Shown here: positions 41,298-50,995 of the stretch, piece after piece
How the letters are laid out: each line of letters starts with the position of its first letter
Position numbering within the stretch: the stretch's first letter is position 1
Origin: Crossiella sp. SN42
GTDB taxonomy: Bacteria > Actinomycetota > Actinomycetes > Mycobacteriales > Pseudonocardiaceae
Direction: 5' to 3'
DNA length: 64,000 bases
Assembly: GCF_023897065.1 (NCBI RefSeq)
Contig: NZ_JAMHIV010000005.1
Span: 1 to 64,000 of the forward strand
Translations under genes and position numbers: made by a program
Notes under the pieces: model-generated
The model's input: the letters and a program-made list of their open reading frames with translations, nothing else
The model's database searches: none
What the model was told of the DNA's origin: nothing

Positions 41298-42862
41298 GCG
41301 CCCGCCTGTCCCGGCGGCGCTTCCTCGGCCTGGCCGGCGGCGCGGGTGTGCTGCTCGCGGCCGGGATGATCACCCCTCGGCTGCTCCGCGCGGACTCGCC
41401 GGGCACCGGGGAACTGTTGCACAGCAAGGTCCCGCTGCCCGAACCCTTCCGGGTGCCCCTGCCCATCCCACCGGTCCTCCGTCCACATCGGACAGACGAG
41501 GCAGATCACTACACGATCACCCAGCGCGCCACCACCGCCGAGATCCTGCCCGGCATCCGGACGCCGATCTGGGGCTACAACGGGATTTTCCCCGGCCCCA
41601 CCATCGAGTCACGGCGGGACCGGACCGTGGTGGTGCGCCACCGCAACGAGCTCCCGGTGCCGACCGTGGTGCACCTGCACGGCGGCCACACCCCGGCCGA
41701 GCACGACGGCTACCCCACCGACCTGCTCATGCCGGTCTCCGGCTGGGACGGCGGTCACGGCGGCCACGACATGTACGACGCCAAGGCCAACATCGCCTAC
41801 GGCTCCCGCGACTACGTCTTCCCGCTGCGGCAACGGGCCGCGACCCTGTGGTACCACGACCACCGGATGGACTTCACCGGTCCCGCGGTCTACCGGGGCC
41901 TGGCCGGTTTCCACCTGGTCCGCGACGAGGAAGAGGACGCCCTCGGCCTGCCCGCGGGTGAGCGCGAGCTGCCGCTGATGATCGGCGACCGCGCCTTCGA
42001 CGAGCACGGCGCCTTCGCCTACCCGTCGCTGGATCCGTTGCTGCGCAGCATTCCCGGCGTCGAACCCGGGTACGTGGAGGGCGTCTTCGGCGACGTGGTC
42101 CTGGTCAACGGCGCGCCCTGGCCGGTGCACGAGGTGGCCGCGGCCCGCTACCGGCTGCGCTTGCTCAACGGCTCCAACGCCCGCCGCTACGACCTGGCGC
42201 TTGACCCGCCACCGCCCGGCGGCGGCGGATTCGTCCAGATCGGCAGCGACCAGGGCCTGCTCGACGCGCCCCGCACGCACGACCACATTCCCCTTGCGCC
42301 GGCGGAACGTTACGACGTCGTCGTCGACTTCGGCCGGTACCCGGTCGGCACCGAGGTGACGGTGCTGAACCGGCTCGGCGCCGGCTCCACCGCGCAGGTC
42401 ATGCGGTTCGTGGTCACCAGGAAGGCCCGTGACGACAGCCGGATCCCGGCCAAGCTCAGCGAGCTCGCCCCGCTCAGCCGGGCACAGGCCACGGTCACCA
42501 GGGATTTCGCCTTCACCGCAGGCCAGGTGCACGGCCGAACGGGCTGGGTGATCGGCGGCGAACCGTTCGCCCCGGACCGGATGGACGCCCGGCCCCGCCT
42601 GGGCGAGACCGAGATCTGGCGGTTCGTCGCCGACGTGCACCACCCCGTGCACCTGCACCTGGTGGGCTTCCACATCCTCTCCCGCGGCAGCGGCCCGCCG
42701 GGCCCGTTCGACGGCGGCCTCAAGGACACCGTGGACCTCAGCCCCGGCGCGGCGGTGGAGGTGATCGCCCGGTTCGAGGACTACCGCGGCCGGTTCGTCT
42801 TCCACTGCCACAACGCCGAACACGAGGACATGGCGATGATGGCCAACTTCGAGGTGGTCTGA
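41294..42862 (+). CDS. Tat-exported multicopper oxidase (CotA/phenoxazinone-synthase-like)
   Basis: Copper oxidase of 522 residues that oxidises phenols, metals or bilirubin-like compounds and reduces O2 to water. The twin-arginine signal LSRRRFLGLAGG marks folded export. Copper sites: HLHGG, WYHDH, HPVHLHLVGFH and the type-1/type-3 block HCHNAEHEDMAM (with the axial Met). The insert with PVSGWDGGHGGHDMYDAK resembles CotA/phenoxazinone-synthase enzymes. Coupled to the preceding membrane protein by an ATGA overlap and likely LysR-controlled. Confidence 0.93.
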   Translation: MSARLSRRRFLGLAGGAGVLLAAGMITPRLLRADSPGTGELLHSKVPLPEPFRVPLPIPPVLRPHRTDEADHYTITQRATTAEILPGIRTPIWGYNGIFPGPTIESRRDRTVVVRHRNELPVPTVVHLHGGHTPAEHDGYPTDLLMPVSGWDGGHGGHDMYDAKANIAYGSRDYVFPLRQRAATLWYHDHRMDFTGPAVYRGLAGFHLVRDEEEDALGLPAGERELPLMIGDRAFDEHGAFAYPSLDPLLRSIPGVEPGYVEGVFGDVVLVNGAPWPVHEVAAARYRLRLLNGSNARRYDLALDPPPPGGGGFVQIGSDQGLLDAPRTHDHIPLAPAERYDVVVDFGRYPVGTEVTVLNRLGAGSTAQVMRFVVTRKARDDSRIPAKLSELAPLSRAQATVTRDFAFTAGQVHGRTGWVIGGEPFAPDRMDARPRLGETEIWRFVADVHHPVHLHLVGFHILSRGSGPPGPFDGGLKDTVDLSPGAAVEVIARFEDYRGRFVFHCHNAEHEDMAMMANFEVV

Positions 42863-42874
42863 CCGGGCCCGCTC

Positions 42875-43615
42875 TCAGGCGTTCGCGCCCGCGTCCACGG
42901 TGATCGCGGAGCCGGTGATGTTGCGGCCGCCGGGGCCGACCAGGTGCGCGACCGAGGCGGCCACGTCCTCGGGGCTGCCGTAGCGGCCGAGCGCGGTGAA
43001 GCCGCGTTCCTCCTCGGCCTGCGGGCTGTCGGCCGGGTTCATGTCGGTGTCGGTGGAGCCGGGGTGCACCAGGTTGACTGTGATCTCCCGCGCGCCGAGG
43101 TCGCGGGCCAGGCCCTTGGTGAAGCCGATCAGCGCGGACTTGCTCATCGCGTACAGCGCCACCCCCGGGTAGGGCACCCGCTCGGCCAGCGAGCTGCCGA
43201 TGCTGACGATCCGGCCGCCCGGCGCCATGTGCCTGGCCGCCGCCTGGCTGGCCAGGTAGACCGCGCGGGTGTGGATGGCCAGCGTGCGGTCGACCTCGGC
43301 CAGATCCACCTCGTCAACGGTGCCGTAGCGGAAGATCCCGGCGTTGTTGACCAGGATGTCGATCCGGCCGAGCTCGGCCACGGTCCGCTCGACCGCGCCG
43401 ACCACGGCCGCGGGGTCCGCGCTGTCCGCGGCAATGGCCAGGCCCCGGCGACCGGCGGCTTCGACCTGCTCGACCACGCCCCGCGCGCGGTCCGCGGCGC
43501 TGGCGTAGGTCAGTGCCACATCGGCCCCGTCGGCCGCCAGCCGTCTGGCGATGGCCGCGCCGATGCCGCGGCTGCCCCCGGTGACCAGAGCCACCTTACC
43601 TGCGAGTTCCGGCAT
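42875..43615 (-). CDS. Short-chain dehydrogenase/reductase
   Basis: NAD(P)-dependent SDR of 246 residues: cofactor motif [21 protein letters not shown], catalytic Ser in VSIGSSL and YxxxK in [10 protein letters not shown]. The classical 3-oxoacyl-ACP-reductase-like branch; substrate unknown. Divergent from a TetR gene; the intervening region carries two nearly identical 15-bp repeats, so it is probably repressed by that TetR. Confidence 0.92.
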   Translation of the reverse strand: MPELAGKVALVTGGSRGIGAAIARRLAADGADVALTYASAADRARGVVEQVEAAGRRGLAIAADSADPAAVVGAVERTVAELGRIDILVNNAGIFRYGTVDEVDLAEVDRTLAIHTRAVYLASQAAARHMAPGGRIVSIGSSLAERVPYPGVALYAMSKSALIGFTKGLARDLGAREITVNLVHPGSTDTDMNPADSPQAEEERGFTALGRYGSPEDVAASVAHLVGPGGRNITGSAITVDAGANA

Positions 43616-43629
43616 GTCCCCTCATTTCT

Positions 43630-43700
43630 GGGTCGATCACTACACAATTGGTATCGTGCAGCCGAGAGGCCTGTCAACGCTTTGTGGGTCGATCGCTACA
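43630..43700. promoter_or_regulatory. Pair of 15-bp direct repeats between SDR and tetR
   Basis: gggtcgatcactaca (43630-43644) and gggtcgatcgctaca (43686-43700) differ at one base; one lies before each of the two divergent genes. Likely binding sites of the TetR protein. Confidence 0.65.
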
Positions 43701-43714
43701 GAAAGGGGTTTGGC

Positions 43715-44326
43715 ATGGCAACCCGGGGCCGTCCACGAGCGTTCGACCGCACCGCGGCCCTGCGCCGCGCGATGGAGGTGTTCTGGGAGCACGGCTACGA
43801 GGGGACCTCGCTGAACGACCTGAGCGCGGCGATGGGCATCAACGCTTCCAGCCTGTACGCCGCCTTCGGCACCAAGGAGGAACTGTTCCGGGAGGCGGTG
43901 GCCCACTACGACGAGACCGAGGGCGAGGCCGCGGCCCGCGCGCTGCGCGAGGAACCCACCGCGCGCGCGGCCTTCGAGCAGGTGCTGCGGGTCAACGTGC
44001 GCGCCTACACCGACCCCGCGAAACCGGCTGGCTGCATGATCGTGCTGGCCGCCACCACGTACACGCCCAAGAACCAGAGCGTCCGCGACTTCCTGGCCGG
44101 CCTGCGCCGGGAGACCCAGGAAGCCTTGCGGCAGCGGCTGATCCGCGGCATCGCCGACGGCGACGTGCGCGCCGGCGCCGATGTCGACGCGCTGGCCGCC
44201 TTCTACAACACCCTGTGGCAGGGCCTGTCCATCCAGGCCCGCAGCGGCGCCACCCGGGCGGAGCTGGCCGCGGTCGTGGACGCCGCAATGGCCTCCTGGG
44301 ACGCGCTGGCCGCGGTCACCGGGTGA
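43715..44326 (+). CDS. TetR-family repressor (YcdC/AcrR-like)
   Basis: Repressor of 203 residues: [56 protein letters not shown] carries the helix-turn-helix of the GRPR-type TetR group; the C-terminal ligand domain includes [17 protein letters not shown] 43715 follows aaagggg. Divergent from the SDR gene. Convergent 11-nt overlap with the NmrA-like gene. Confidence 0.92.
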   Translation: MATRGRPRAFDRTAALRRAMEVFWEHGYEGTSLNDLSAAMGINASSLYAAFGTKEELFREAVAHYDETEGEAAARALREEPTARAAFEQVLRVNVRAYTDPAKPAGCMIVLAATTYTPKNQSVRDFLAGLRRETQEALRQRLIRGIADGDVRAGADVDALAAFYNTLWQGLSIQARSGATRAELAAVVDAAMASWDALAAVTG

Positions 44327-45176
44327 ACTCGGCCACGTGCTCGGCGGCCCACTCCCGGAAGCTCCGCCCCGGCCGCCCGAGCAACTGCTCCAGCACACCG
44401 GTGGGCGGCAACGGGTTGTCCACCATGGCCGCGTACCCGGCCAGCACGGTGTCCACAATGGACTCATCCAGCCAGGACAGCGCGGCGGCCCTGGCCTCGC
44501 CCGGCGGGATCTCCTGCCAGCGCAAGGGCCGTCCGAGCGCCTCGCCGAGGATCCGCACCTGCTCGATCTGGGTGTGCACGGTCGGCCCGCTCAGCAGGTA
44601 CCTGGCGCCCTGGTGGCCGTCCTCGGTGAGCGCGCGCACCGCGACCTCGGCCAGGTCCGCCTCGTGCACCAGGGTGAACCCGGCCCCGCCGTGACTGCCG
44701 CGCACCACGTCCCCGGCCCGGACCTGCCCGATCCACTGCCGGGTGTTGGCGGCGAAGGCGAAGGGGCGCAGGAACGTCCACTCCAGACCGGAGTCCTCGA
44801 TCAGGCGCTCGATGCGCGCGTGGTGCTCGGCGATCGGGTCGGGCTGGGGGTCCGCGGTGTCGTCCACGGCGGCCGAGGACAGCAGCACGATCCGCCGGGC
44901 CCGCGCCGCGATCGCCGCCACCACCTCCGCGGCCCGGTCCACACCGTCGAACGGCCAGACCAGGAACACCGAGTCCACCCCGTCCAGCGCCGCGGTCAGC
45001 GCGGCCGGATCGGCCTGGCTGCCGATGGCCACCGGCACGCCCGGGGGAAGGTTGGCGGTGGCCGGGTCGCGGGTCAGCGACTGCGGGGTGATGTCGCGCG
45101 CCAGCAGCTGCCGCAGCAGCGCGCCGCCGACGTTGCCGGTCGCGCCCGTCACCAGGATGTTGTTGTCTCGCACCAT
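44316..45176 (-). CDS. NmrA-like NAD(P)-binding protein
   Basis: Protein of 286 residues of the atypical SDR/NmrA group: [22 protein letters not shown] (cofactor loop), then [13 protein letters not shown] and [14 protein letters not shown]. It lacks the YxxxK catalytic pair in the usual place, so it may be a redox sensor or a quinone/isoflavone-reductase-like enzyme. Divergent from an HxlR regulator, 63 bp apart. Confidence 0.87.
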   Translation of the reverse strand: MVRDNNILVTGATGNVGGALLRQLLARDITPQSLTRDPATANLPPGVPVAIGSQADPAALTAALDGVDSVFLVWPFDGVDRAAEVVAAIAARARRIVLLSSAAVDDTADPQPDPIAEHHARIERLIEDSGLEWTFLRPFAFAANTRQWIGQVRAGDVVRGSHGGAGFTLVHEADLAEVAVRALTEDGHQGARYLLSGPTVHTQIEQVRILGEALGRPLRWQEIPPGEARAAALSWLDESIVDTVLAGYAAMVDNPLPPTGVLEQLLGRPGRSFREWAAEHVAEFTR

Positions 45177-45239
45177 GTCCTGGACGCTAGGCGGTGGCAT
45201 CCGCGCTGGTAAGGACGCACTTCCGGGTAAGCTCCGGAG

Positions 45240-45596
45240 GTGACGGTTGGCTCGCAGGCAGATCAGGGCAAGGCTCCGGTGGCACGTGACCGGCTTCACG
45301 TGAACTGCGCGGGCAGCGAGGTCTTCGGCCATGTCACCAGCCGCTGGGGCATCCTGGTGCTGGCGGCGCTGCTGGACGGCCCGCTCCGGTTCGCCGCGCT
45401 GCGCGACGAGGTCGAGGGCATCAGTGAGAAGATGCTCTCGCAGAACCTGCGCGACCTGGTCGGCGACGGCCTGATCGCCCGCTCGGTCGAGCCCGACACC
45501 CCACCCAAGGTCAGCTACGCGCTGACCCCACCCGGCCGCGAGCTCGCCGAACGCCTGTACGCGGTGCTGGAGTGGATCGGCCGCAACCTGACCTAA
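45240..45596 (+). CDS. HxlR-family regulator
   Basis: Winged-helix regulator of 118 residues: VFGHVTSRWGILVLAALLDGPLRFAALRDEVEGISEKMLSQNLRDLVGDGLI. The conserved N-terminal Cys (VNCAGSEVF) is present and may sense quinones or electrophiles as in YodB/HypR. GTG 45240 has no usable SD, but TAAGCT (TANNNT) lies 6 nt upstream, a leaderless arrangement. Probable regulator of the divergent NmrA-like gene. Confidence 0.9.
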   Translation: MTVGSQADQGKAPVARDRLHVNCAGSEVFGHVTSRWGILVLAALLDGPLRFAALRDEVEGISEKMLSQNLRDLVGDGLIARSVEPDTPPKVSYALTPPGRELAERLYAVLEWIGRNLT

Positions 45597-48500
45597 CGCA
45601 CCCCGTCCAGCTCCCCCGGCACCTCGCCCACACACGCCACCGCCAGCCGGAGCCGTTCGTGCAGCACCCCGGCGGCCCCCGGCCCGAGGGTGGAGGTGAT
45701 CGGCACGGCGGCGTGTTCGAGCAGGGCCATGGCGTGGTCCCAGTTGTCGGTCAAGGCCTGGTAGAGGTAGCCGAGGGCGAGCGCGGGGTGGGTGCCGAGC
45801 AGCACCGGGAACAGCCGGGTGAGCACCTCGTCGCGTTCCACTCTGACCAGCGGGTCGCGCGGATCCAGCCGGAGGGCTTCCGCGTGCAACTCGGCCGGGT
45901 CGACCAGGTCGGCGAGGGCTGGGCAGCGGGCGAACTGGAGCAGGGCGACCGCCCCGGTGGCCGGTGGACTGGCGCGGGCGGCGGCAACGGCTTCCACGGC
46001 AAGCCCGCGCAGGTCATGACTTTCGGCCAGGTAGGCGATCAAACCCGCCGCTGCGGGCAACCGCGGCGTGCCGAACAACTCCCGCAACCGGTCAAACCCC
46101 GCGCGCTCCCCCAGCACCGCGTACAGCGGATCCTCGATGCCGGCCAGGCCCTGCCGTGCCCGCACGATGTCGACCAGCAGCGGATCACCACCTGAGGGTG
46201 GCTCGAACCCGGCCAGCATCGCGTAGCTCAGCGCGCAGGCGTAGGTCAGGTACCGCGCCCCACTCTGCTCCAGCATCTCCAGCGCCTGCTCCGGCCCCCA
46301 CCGCAACATCCGCACGGCCACCTCGAACCGGACCCGGTGATCAGCCCGCACATAGGCGAAAGCCTGCGCGTCCTGGTCCGCCGCCAGCCACTCACATGCC
46401 GCGACCCGCCCCAGCGCCTCCGCCAACGACGCCCTTCGCCCCAGCGTCTCCTCGGCCGCCGCGCCTCCACCCACCTGCTCCGCAGCCGCCGCCCTTCCCC
46501 TCAGCTCTTCCTCCGCCGCCGCCCTTCCCCCCAGCGCGGCCAGCCCGATCGCCCGCTCCCCGGCATCAACCAGCGAATCCACCAGCGCCGCTGCCCTGCC
46601 CGGCTCCGTCTCGGCGATGGTCTCGGCCAGCACCCGCACCACCCGCCCCCAGGTGTGCGGGTTGCCCACCGACCACGAATCGGGACTCATCGCCCGGACC
46701 ACCTCGGCCGGATCCCGGTGGAAACGCCGCTCCCGCAACCGCATCCAGTCCCCGGTGTGGTTGAACTGGTAGGCCGCCGTACTCACCTTGGCCAGTGGGT
46801 CCGGCGGCGCGCCGCCGATCACGCGGTACGGCCCCGTCGGCCGGACATCAACCAGCGCCGGGGCCTGCCCGCTGTCCCGCTGGACCTCCGCCAGCACCGC
46901 CTCGGCCTCCTCGCGGCGGCCGGAGTCCAGCAGGTGCTGGCCGATCACGGCCGCCGTCGTCCACCGGTCGTTGTTCACAATGGACCATTGATGGTCGGTC
47001 ATCTCCCGCATCGTGGCCAGCGCCGCGGGCAGGTCCAGCGGAGCCAGCCCGATGGCCAGGCTGCTCAGATCCCCCTCATGCCGCATCCGTCGCAACGAAC
47101 CAGGTTCGCCCGCAGGAGTGACCTCCCCCGGATCGAGCAGCCCCCGCGCCGCCACCGGATCGAACTCGGCCACCACCACACTGGCCTTCCGCCGGGTCCA
47201 CAGCGTGCCGTTCCACCGGATCACCCGCTCCAGCAACGCCATCGCCCGCCCGGTCGCGCCCCGGGCCGCCAGCAACCGCACCGCGCTCAGGCACGAGTCG
47301 TCGATGAACCCGCACACCTCGAAGGTCTCCAGCCGCGCCAGCAACCGTTCCGCGACAACAGGATCCAGCCCAGGCACCGCTGCCGCGCAGACCAGCCCGG
47401 CGGCCAGCTCCTGCTTCGCATCGTGCTTGCCCTCCGGCGCGGCGGCGGCCTCGGCGATCAGTCGCGCGAGGTGCTCCCGCGCCCGCTCGGGCTGGGCCAC
47501 GGCCAACCGCGCCAAGCAGAGCAGCCGTTCCCCGGGCTGTGCCCGCGCCAGTTCGGCGACGGCCTCGGCCAGCGCATCCCGCACCCCGGGCCGAGCATCC
47601 CGCACCCCGGGCCGAGCATCCCGCACCCCGGGCCGAGCATCCCGCACCCCGGGCCGAGCATCCCGCACCCCGGGCCGAGCATCCCGCACCCCGGGCCGAG
47701 CATCTCGCACCCCGGGCCGAGCATCTCGCACCGCAGCCTGAGCTCCCCGCTCCCCTGCTCGAGAATCCGGTGCCCCCGCCCCAGCTTCCGGTGCGCCGTC
47801 CGCTGCCAGTCGTGCCGCGAGGTCAAGCCAGTCCCCCGCCCGGCACCCCCTGATCTTCCCGAGCAACGCACGCGCCGCCAACGGCTCAGCCACCCTGGCC
47901 GCCGCCCGGTACAGCGCGTCCGGCGCCCAGATCCGCTTCCCGCTCTGCCCCCGCTGCGCGTGCGCCCACAACCGCAGCGCCCGCGGCAGATCGTCCGCGG
48001 CGAACTCCAGCGCCGCCTCCTCCAACGGCAGTGCCTTCGCCGGAGTCCCCCTGGCCACCTGGTCCGCCGGAATGGTCAGCGCGGTCTCCACCATCAGTTC
48101 CCGCTGGCCACCCGCGTGCCGGTGGATCTCCCGCGCGCTCTGGAACTGTTGCAGCGAGGGCGGCAGCGCCCACAGGTGGTCCAGCGCCTGGCCGACCTGA
48201 CCGAGCCGGGCCATCAGTCCAAGCACCCTGGGCGTCAGGCCCCGGCTGGTGCGGCGGAGCTGGCGGCGGACCACGCCGAGGTAGAGCGTGCCCGGCAGGC
48301 TCGGGGGCATCCGTTCGGCGACCAGGTCGACGCAGCGGGCGAAGTGCCGGTCGCTGCCAAACGCGGCGGCGATGGCCTGGCGCAGCCCGGGACAGACCAG
48401 TTCCGCGGCCTGTTCCGCAAAAGTTCCGCCCGCGCGGGTGACGTGCTCGGCAAGGTGTAGCAGCCCGTAGCGGTCCACCGCGGACCAGTCGAGCGCGGAC

Positions 48501-49891
48501 CAACTCGGCGCGCCGCCGCGGTAGTGGGCGGCAATGCGTTGGTGCCACTCGGTTTCGTCGACCGCGCAGTCCGGATGGTCGCGGTGGGCCGCTTCGCCGC
48601 GCAGGAACTCGCCAATCGAGGCGTGGTACAGGCTGATCCGGTCCGCGCGCTCCGCCAACAGCCAGCGCAACCGGGACAGTGCCGCGCGCACCGCCCTCGG
48701 CCAGACCCGGATGCCGCCGAGGGCGAGCAGTTCGGCCGTGCTGACCGGTTCGCGGGCGACCGTGAGCACGCCGAGGATCGGCTGCCCGAGCCCCAGCCAC
48801 GGATCGGTCAGCCGGTCCTGCGGCCCGGTCGGTTCGCGGATCTCCAACTGGCCCAGCCGCCGCAGGTCGGCGCGCGCGGTCTCCACGAAGAACCCGTACA
48901 ACCCGTCAAGGCCGGGCGGGATGCCGTCGAAGCCCAGCAGCCGACCGGTCAGCGCGGGATCGGCCTCGGCCAGCGCGCGGGCGTAGGTGGCGAGGTAGAG
49001 AAAGTTCCCGGCGGCCCGGGTGACCACGTTCCGGTGAAACTGGTCCAGCAACTCACCCCTGGCCGCCACCGCGCTCGCGACCGGCTCGACACTGAGCACT
49101 TTTCCGGCGTAGGCAAGCAGATCCGCCGTCACCCGCCCGGACCCGGGGTCGATGGGCACCTCGGTCAGCGCACGGGCCAACCGCAGCGGACCGAGCTCGG
49201 CGTGCGGGCGCGAGCTGAGCACCAGCCGCACGTTCGACGGCAGTTCCGGGCCCCCGGCCAGCCAGTCCAGCAGGCTGCTCCCGGCGAGCTCGTCCAGCGC
49301 GTCGACCAGGATGACGATCCGCGCCGCCGGATCGAGCCTGTGCAACGCCTCGGCCGGGTCGAGCAGGGCCAGGTGCGCGAGGTTGTCCGGCTCCAGCAGC
49401 CGGGGCTCCAGGTTCGCCCGCCCGATCTCCACCCCGCTGACCGACCCGGCCACCCCGCCGAGCCGCTGCTCCACCTCCAGCACCGCGGTCCGGTGGAACG
49501 GTGAGGCGGTGAGGTCCTCGATCCGGATCCCCACCACCCGGCCACCGGCGGCCACGTTCTCCACCCGCTGCCGCACCACCACACCCAGCCGCTCCGGCTG
49601 GAACACCTCCGGCCGCTGCCGCGCCAGCTGGTGCCCCACGGCGAGCAGGAAGGACTGCACGTCGGTGCCGGCCAGCGTGGTCCGGCTGTCCCGCCGGGCG
49701 AAGTACCGCAACCAGTCCGGATGCCCCTCGGCCAGCGCCGCCAGCAAACTCGTCTTACCGGCCCCCGGCTCCCCGGTCACCAGCACGTGCCCGCGGTCCA
49801 GCGCGGCCTCGACCTCCGCGCGCAGCCAGCCCCGGTCGACGAACCCCGCCCCGGTGTGCTGCTCGACCACCTCCGCGAAACTCAGGCTCAC
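45593..49891 (-). CDS. Giant NACHT/STAND-type NTPase with tandem repeats
   Basis: Protein of 1,432 residues. P-loop TGEPGAGKTSLLAAL (about 39-53) and Walker B RIVILVDALDELAG (about 191-204) mark a NACHT-like STAND NTPase; a winged-helix-like region follows (about 350-460), then roughly 900 residues of helical, TPR/HEAT-like repeats. There is no recognisable N-terminal effector domain; the protein starts straight into SFAEVVEQHTGAGFVDR. About residue 720-770 it has seven copies of RPGVRDA encoded by a 21-bp minisatellite, and near 1,190 a second Ala/Glu-rich repetitive stretch. STAND proteins act as ligand-triggered switches, including anti-phage sensors; this role is inference. Convergent overlap of 4 nt with the HxlR gene. 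Confidence 0.85.
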   Translation of the reverse strand: MSLSFAEVVEQHTGAGFVDRGWLRAEVEAALDRGHVLVTGEPGAGKTSLLAALAEGHPDWLRYFARRDSRTTLAGTDVQSFLLAVGHQLARQRPEVFQPERLGVVVRQRVENVAAGGRVVGIRIEDLTASPFHRTAVLEVEQRLGGVAGSVSGVEIGRANLEPRLLEPDNLAHLALLDPAEALHRLDPAARIVILVDALDELAGSSLLDWLAGGPELPSNVRLVLSSRPHAELGPLRLARALTEVPIDPGSGRVTADLLAYAGKVLSVEPVASAVAARGELLDQFHRNVVTRAAGNFLYLATYARALAEADPALTGRLLGFDGIPPGLDGLYGFFVETARADLRRLGQLEIREPTGPQDRLTDPWLGLGQPILGVLTVAREPVSTAELLALGGIRVWPRAVRAALSRLRWLLAERADRISLYHASIGEFLRGEAAHRDHPDCAVDETEWHQRIAAHYRGGAPSWSALDWSAVDRYGLLHLAEHVTRAGGTFAEQAAELVCPGLRQAIAAAFGSDRHFARCVDLVAERMPPSLPGTLYLGVVRRQLRRTSRGLTPRVLGLMARLGQVGQALDHLWALPPSLQQFQSAREIHRHAGGQRELMVETALTIPADQVARGTPAKALPLEEAALEFAADDLPRALRLWAHAQRGQSGKRIWAPDALYRAAARVAEPLAARALLGKIRGCRAGDWLDLAARLAADGAPEAGAGAPDSRAGERGAQAAVRDARPGVRDARPGVRDARPGVRDARPGVRDARPGVRDARPGVRDARPGVRDALAEAVAELARAQPGERLLCLARLAVAQPERAREHLARLIAEAAAAPEGKHDAKQELAAGLVCAAAVPGLDPVVAERLLARLETFEVCGFIDDSCLSAVRLLAARGATGRAMALLERVIRWNGTLWTRRKASVVVAEFDPVAARGLLDPGEVTPAGEPGSLRRMRHEGDLSSLAIGLAPLDLPAALATMREMTDHQWSIVNNDRWTTAAVIGQHLLDSGRREEAEAVLAEVQRDSGQAPALVDVRPTGPYRVIGGAPPDPLAKVSTAAYQFNHTGDWMRLRERRFHRDPAEVVRAMSPDSWSVGNPHTWGRVVRVLAETIAETEPGRAAALVDSLVDAGERAIGLAALGGRAAAEEELRGRAAAAEQVGGGAAAEETLGRRASLAEALGRVAACEWLAADQDAQAFAYVRADHRVRFEVAVRMLRWGPEQALEMLEQSGARYLTYACALSYAMLAGFEPPSGGDPLLVDIVRARQGLAGIEDPLYAVLGERAGFDRLRELFGTPRLPAAAGLIAYLAESHDLRGLAVEAVAAARASPPATGAVALLQFARCPALADLVDPAELHAEALRLDPRDPLVRVERDEVLTRLFPVLLGTHPALALGYLYQALTDNWDHAMALLEHAAVPITSTLGPGAAGVLHERLRLAVACVGEVPGELDGVR
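47578..47735. repeat. 21-bp minisatellite inside STAND gene
   Basis: Seven near-identical 21-bp units (core caccccgggccgag plus catcccg), in frame, encoding RPGVRDA on the minus strand. The last unit differs by one base. Copy-number change would alter the protein without breaking its frame. Confidence 0.9.
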
Positions 49892-49920
49892 CAGCCTTCT
49901 CCCGCCCGGTTCTCGACTAG

Positions 49921-49969
49921 GACCACTGCGCTTTCAGGACCACTGCGCTTTCAAGACCATTGCGCCTTG
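49921..49969. repeat. 17-bp tandem triplication at gene end
   Basis: Units gaccactgcgctttcag, gaccactgcgctttcaa and gaccattgcgcctt... in tandem. The third, most diverged copy is the true end of the hydroxyacid dehydrogenase; the stop codon is in the second. The 17-bp length is not a multiple of three, so the extra copies are outside the reading frame. Confidence 0.8.
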
Positions 49970-50928
49970 TCGACCAGGTTTACCAGTTCGGCCCCGGCCG
50001 CGAAGCGCTTCGCGTTTTCCAGCAACACCGCGAACCGCCTGCTGTCCGCGTGCGGCCCCACCCCGGCCACGTGCGGGGTGAGCAGCACATCCGCCCGCCG
50101 CCACAGCGGATGGTCCGGCGGCAGCGGCTCCTGCTCGAACACATCCAGCGCCGCCCCGGCCAGCCGACCGGCATCCAGCGCCGCCACCAGATCGGCCAGC
50201 CGCACGGTGGCTCCGCGCCCGATGTTGACCAGGTACGCCGAGGGCCGGAACAGCGCGAACCGCCGGGCGTCGAACATGCCCTCGGTCTCCGGCGTGTGCG
50301 GCACGGTCAGCACCACCAGGTCCGCCTCCGGCAGCGAGGAGTCCAGCTCTCCCACCGGTCGCAGCTCGGAGAACCCGGTCGGCAGGTCCACCCGCCGCCG
50401 GTCCACCCCGGTCACCCTGGTCCCGAACGCGGCGAGCAGCCGTCCGATCTCGCTGCCCAGCGCGCCGACCCCGACCACCAGCGCACTGGCCTCGGCCAGC
50501 GGCAGCACCGCGGTCGGCGCCCAGTCCGGCGCCCAGCGTGCCGCGGTCTGCTCGCGCAGGTAGCGGGGCAGCCCGCGGGCCAGCGCGAGCACCAGCGCCA
50601 GCGCGTGCGCCGCCACGTGGTCGGTGTAGGTGTCCCGCATGTTGGTCACCTGCACCGGATGCGCGATCAGTTCCGGGTGGTAGAACCCCGCCGGCGGCCC
50701 GGCCTGCGGCGCCTGCAACCAGCTCAGCCGCCGCGCGTGCCGCAGCAACTCCGGCGGCAGCGCGCCGTAGACCGCGTCCGCCGTCCGCAGCGCCGCCACG
50801 GTGTCCGCCGCCGTCTCCGGCCGCAGCACCCGGATCCCGGGCACCGCCTCGGCCAGCCGCGCGGGCCAGTCCACGGTCTCCTCGGCCTGCGGCGGCACCA
50901 GCACCAGGGTGAAACTCATAACGGCCAT
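49951..50928 (-). CDS. D-2-hydroxyacid dehydrogenase
   Basis: NAD(P)-dependent 2-hydroxyacid dehydrogenase of 325 residues. The Rossmann block is ALVVGVGALGSEIGRLLAAFG, followed by VDRRRVD, NIGRGATV (catalytic Arg region), DVFEQEPLPPDHPLW (Glu) and LTPHVAG (His). It probably reduces a 2-keto acid. The start may be ATG 50928 or 50919; neither has a clear RBS. The 3' end is flanked by extra copies of its own last 17 bp. Confidence 0.9.
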   Translation of the reverse strand: MAVMSFTLVLVPPQAEETVDWPARLAEAVPGIRVLRPETAADTVAALRTADAVYGALPPELLRHARRLSWLQAPQAGPPAGFYHPELIAHPVQVTNMRDTYTDHVAAHALALVLALARGLPRYLREQTAARWAPDWAPTAVLPLAEASALVVGVGALGSEIGRLLAAFGTRVTGVDRRRVDLPTGFSELRPVGELDSSLPEADLVVLTVPHTPETEGMFDARRFALFRPSAYLVNIGRGATVRLADLVAALDAGRLAGAALDVFEQEPLPPDHPLWRRADVLLTPHVAGVGPHADSRRFAVLLENAKRFAAGAELVNLVDKAQWS

Positions 50929-50995
50929 CGTCGCTGATCCCGGGCTTCGCGCCCAGCACCATGAGTCGCGGTCCGGCCGGGCCCGTCACTGGCGT

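Noticed and set aside
47578-47735. CRISPR array
   Set aside because: 21-bp units follow each other directly with no spacers and lie inside a coding frame.
46337-48460. Plus-strand open frame of 707 codons
   Set aside because: Antisense to the STAND NTPase; low complexity and no recognisable domain, while the minus-strand frame has Walker motifs.
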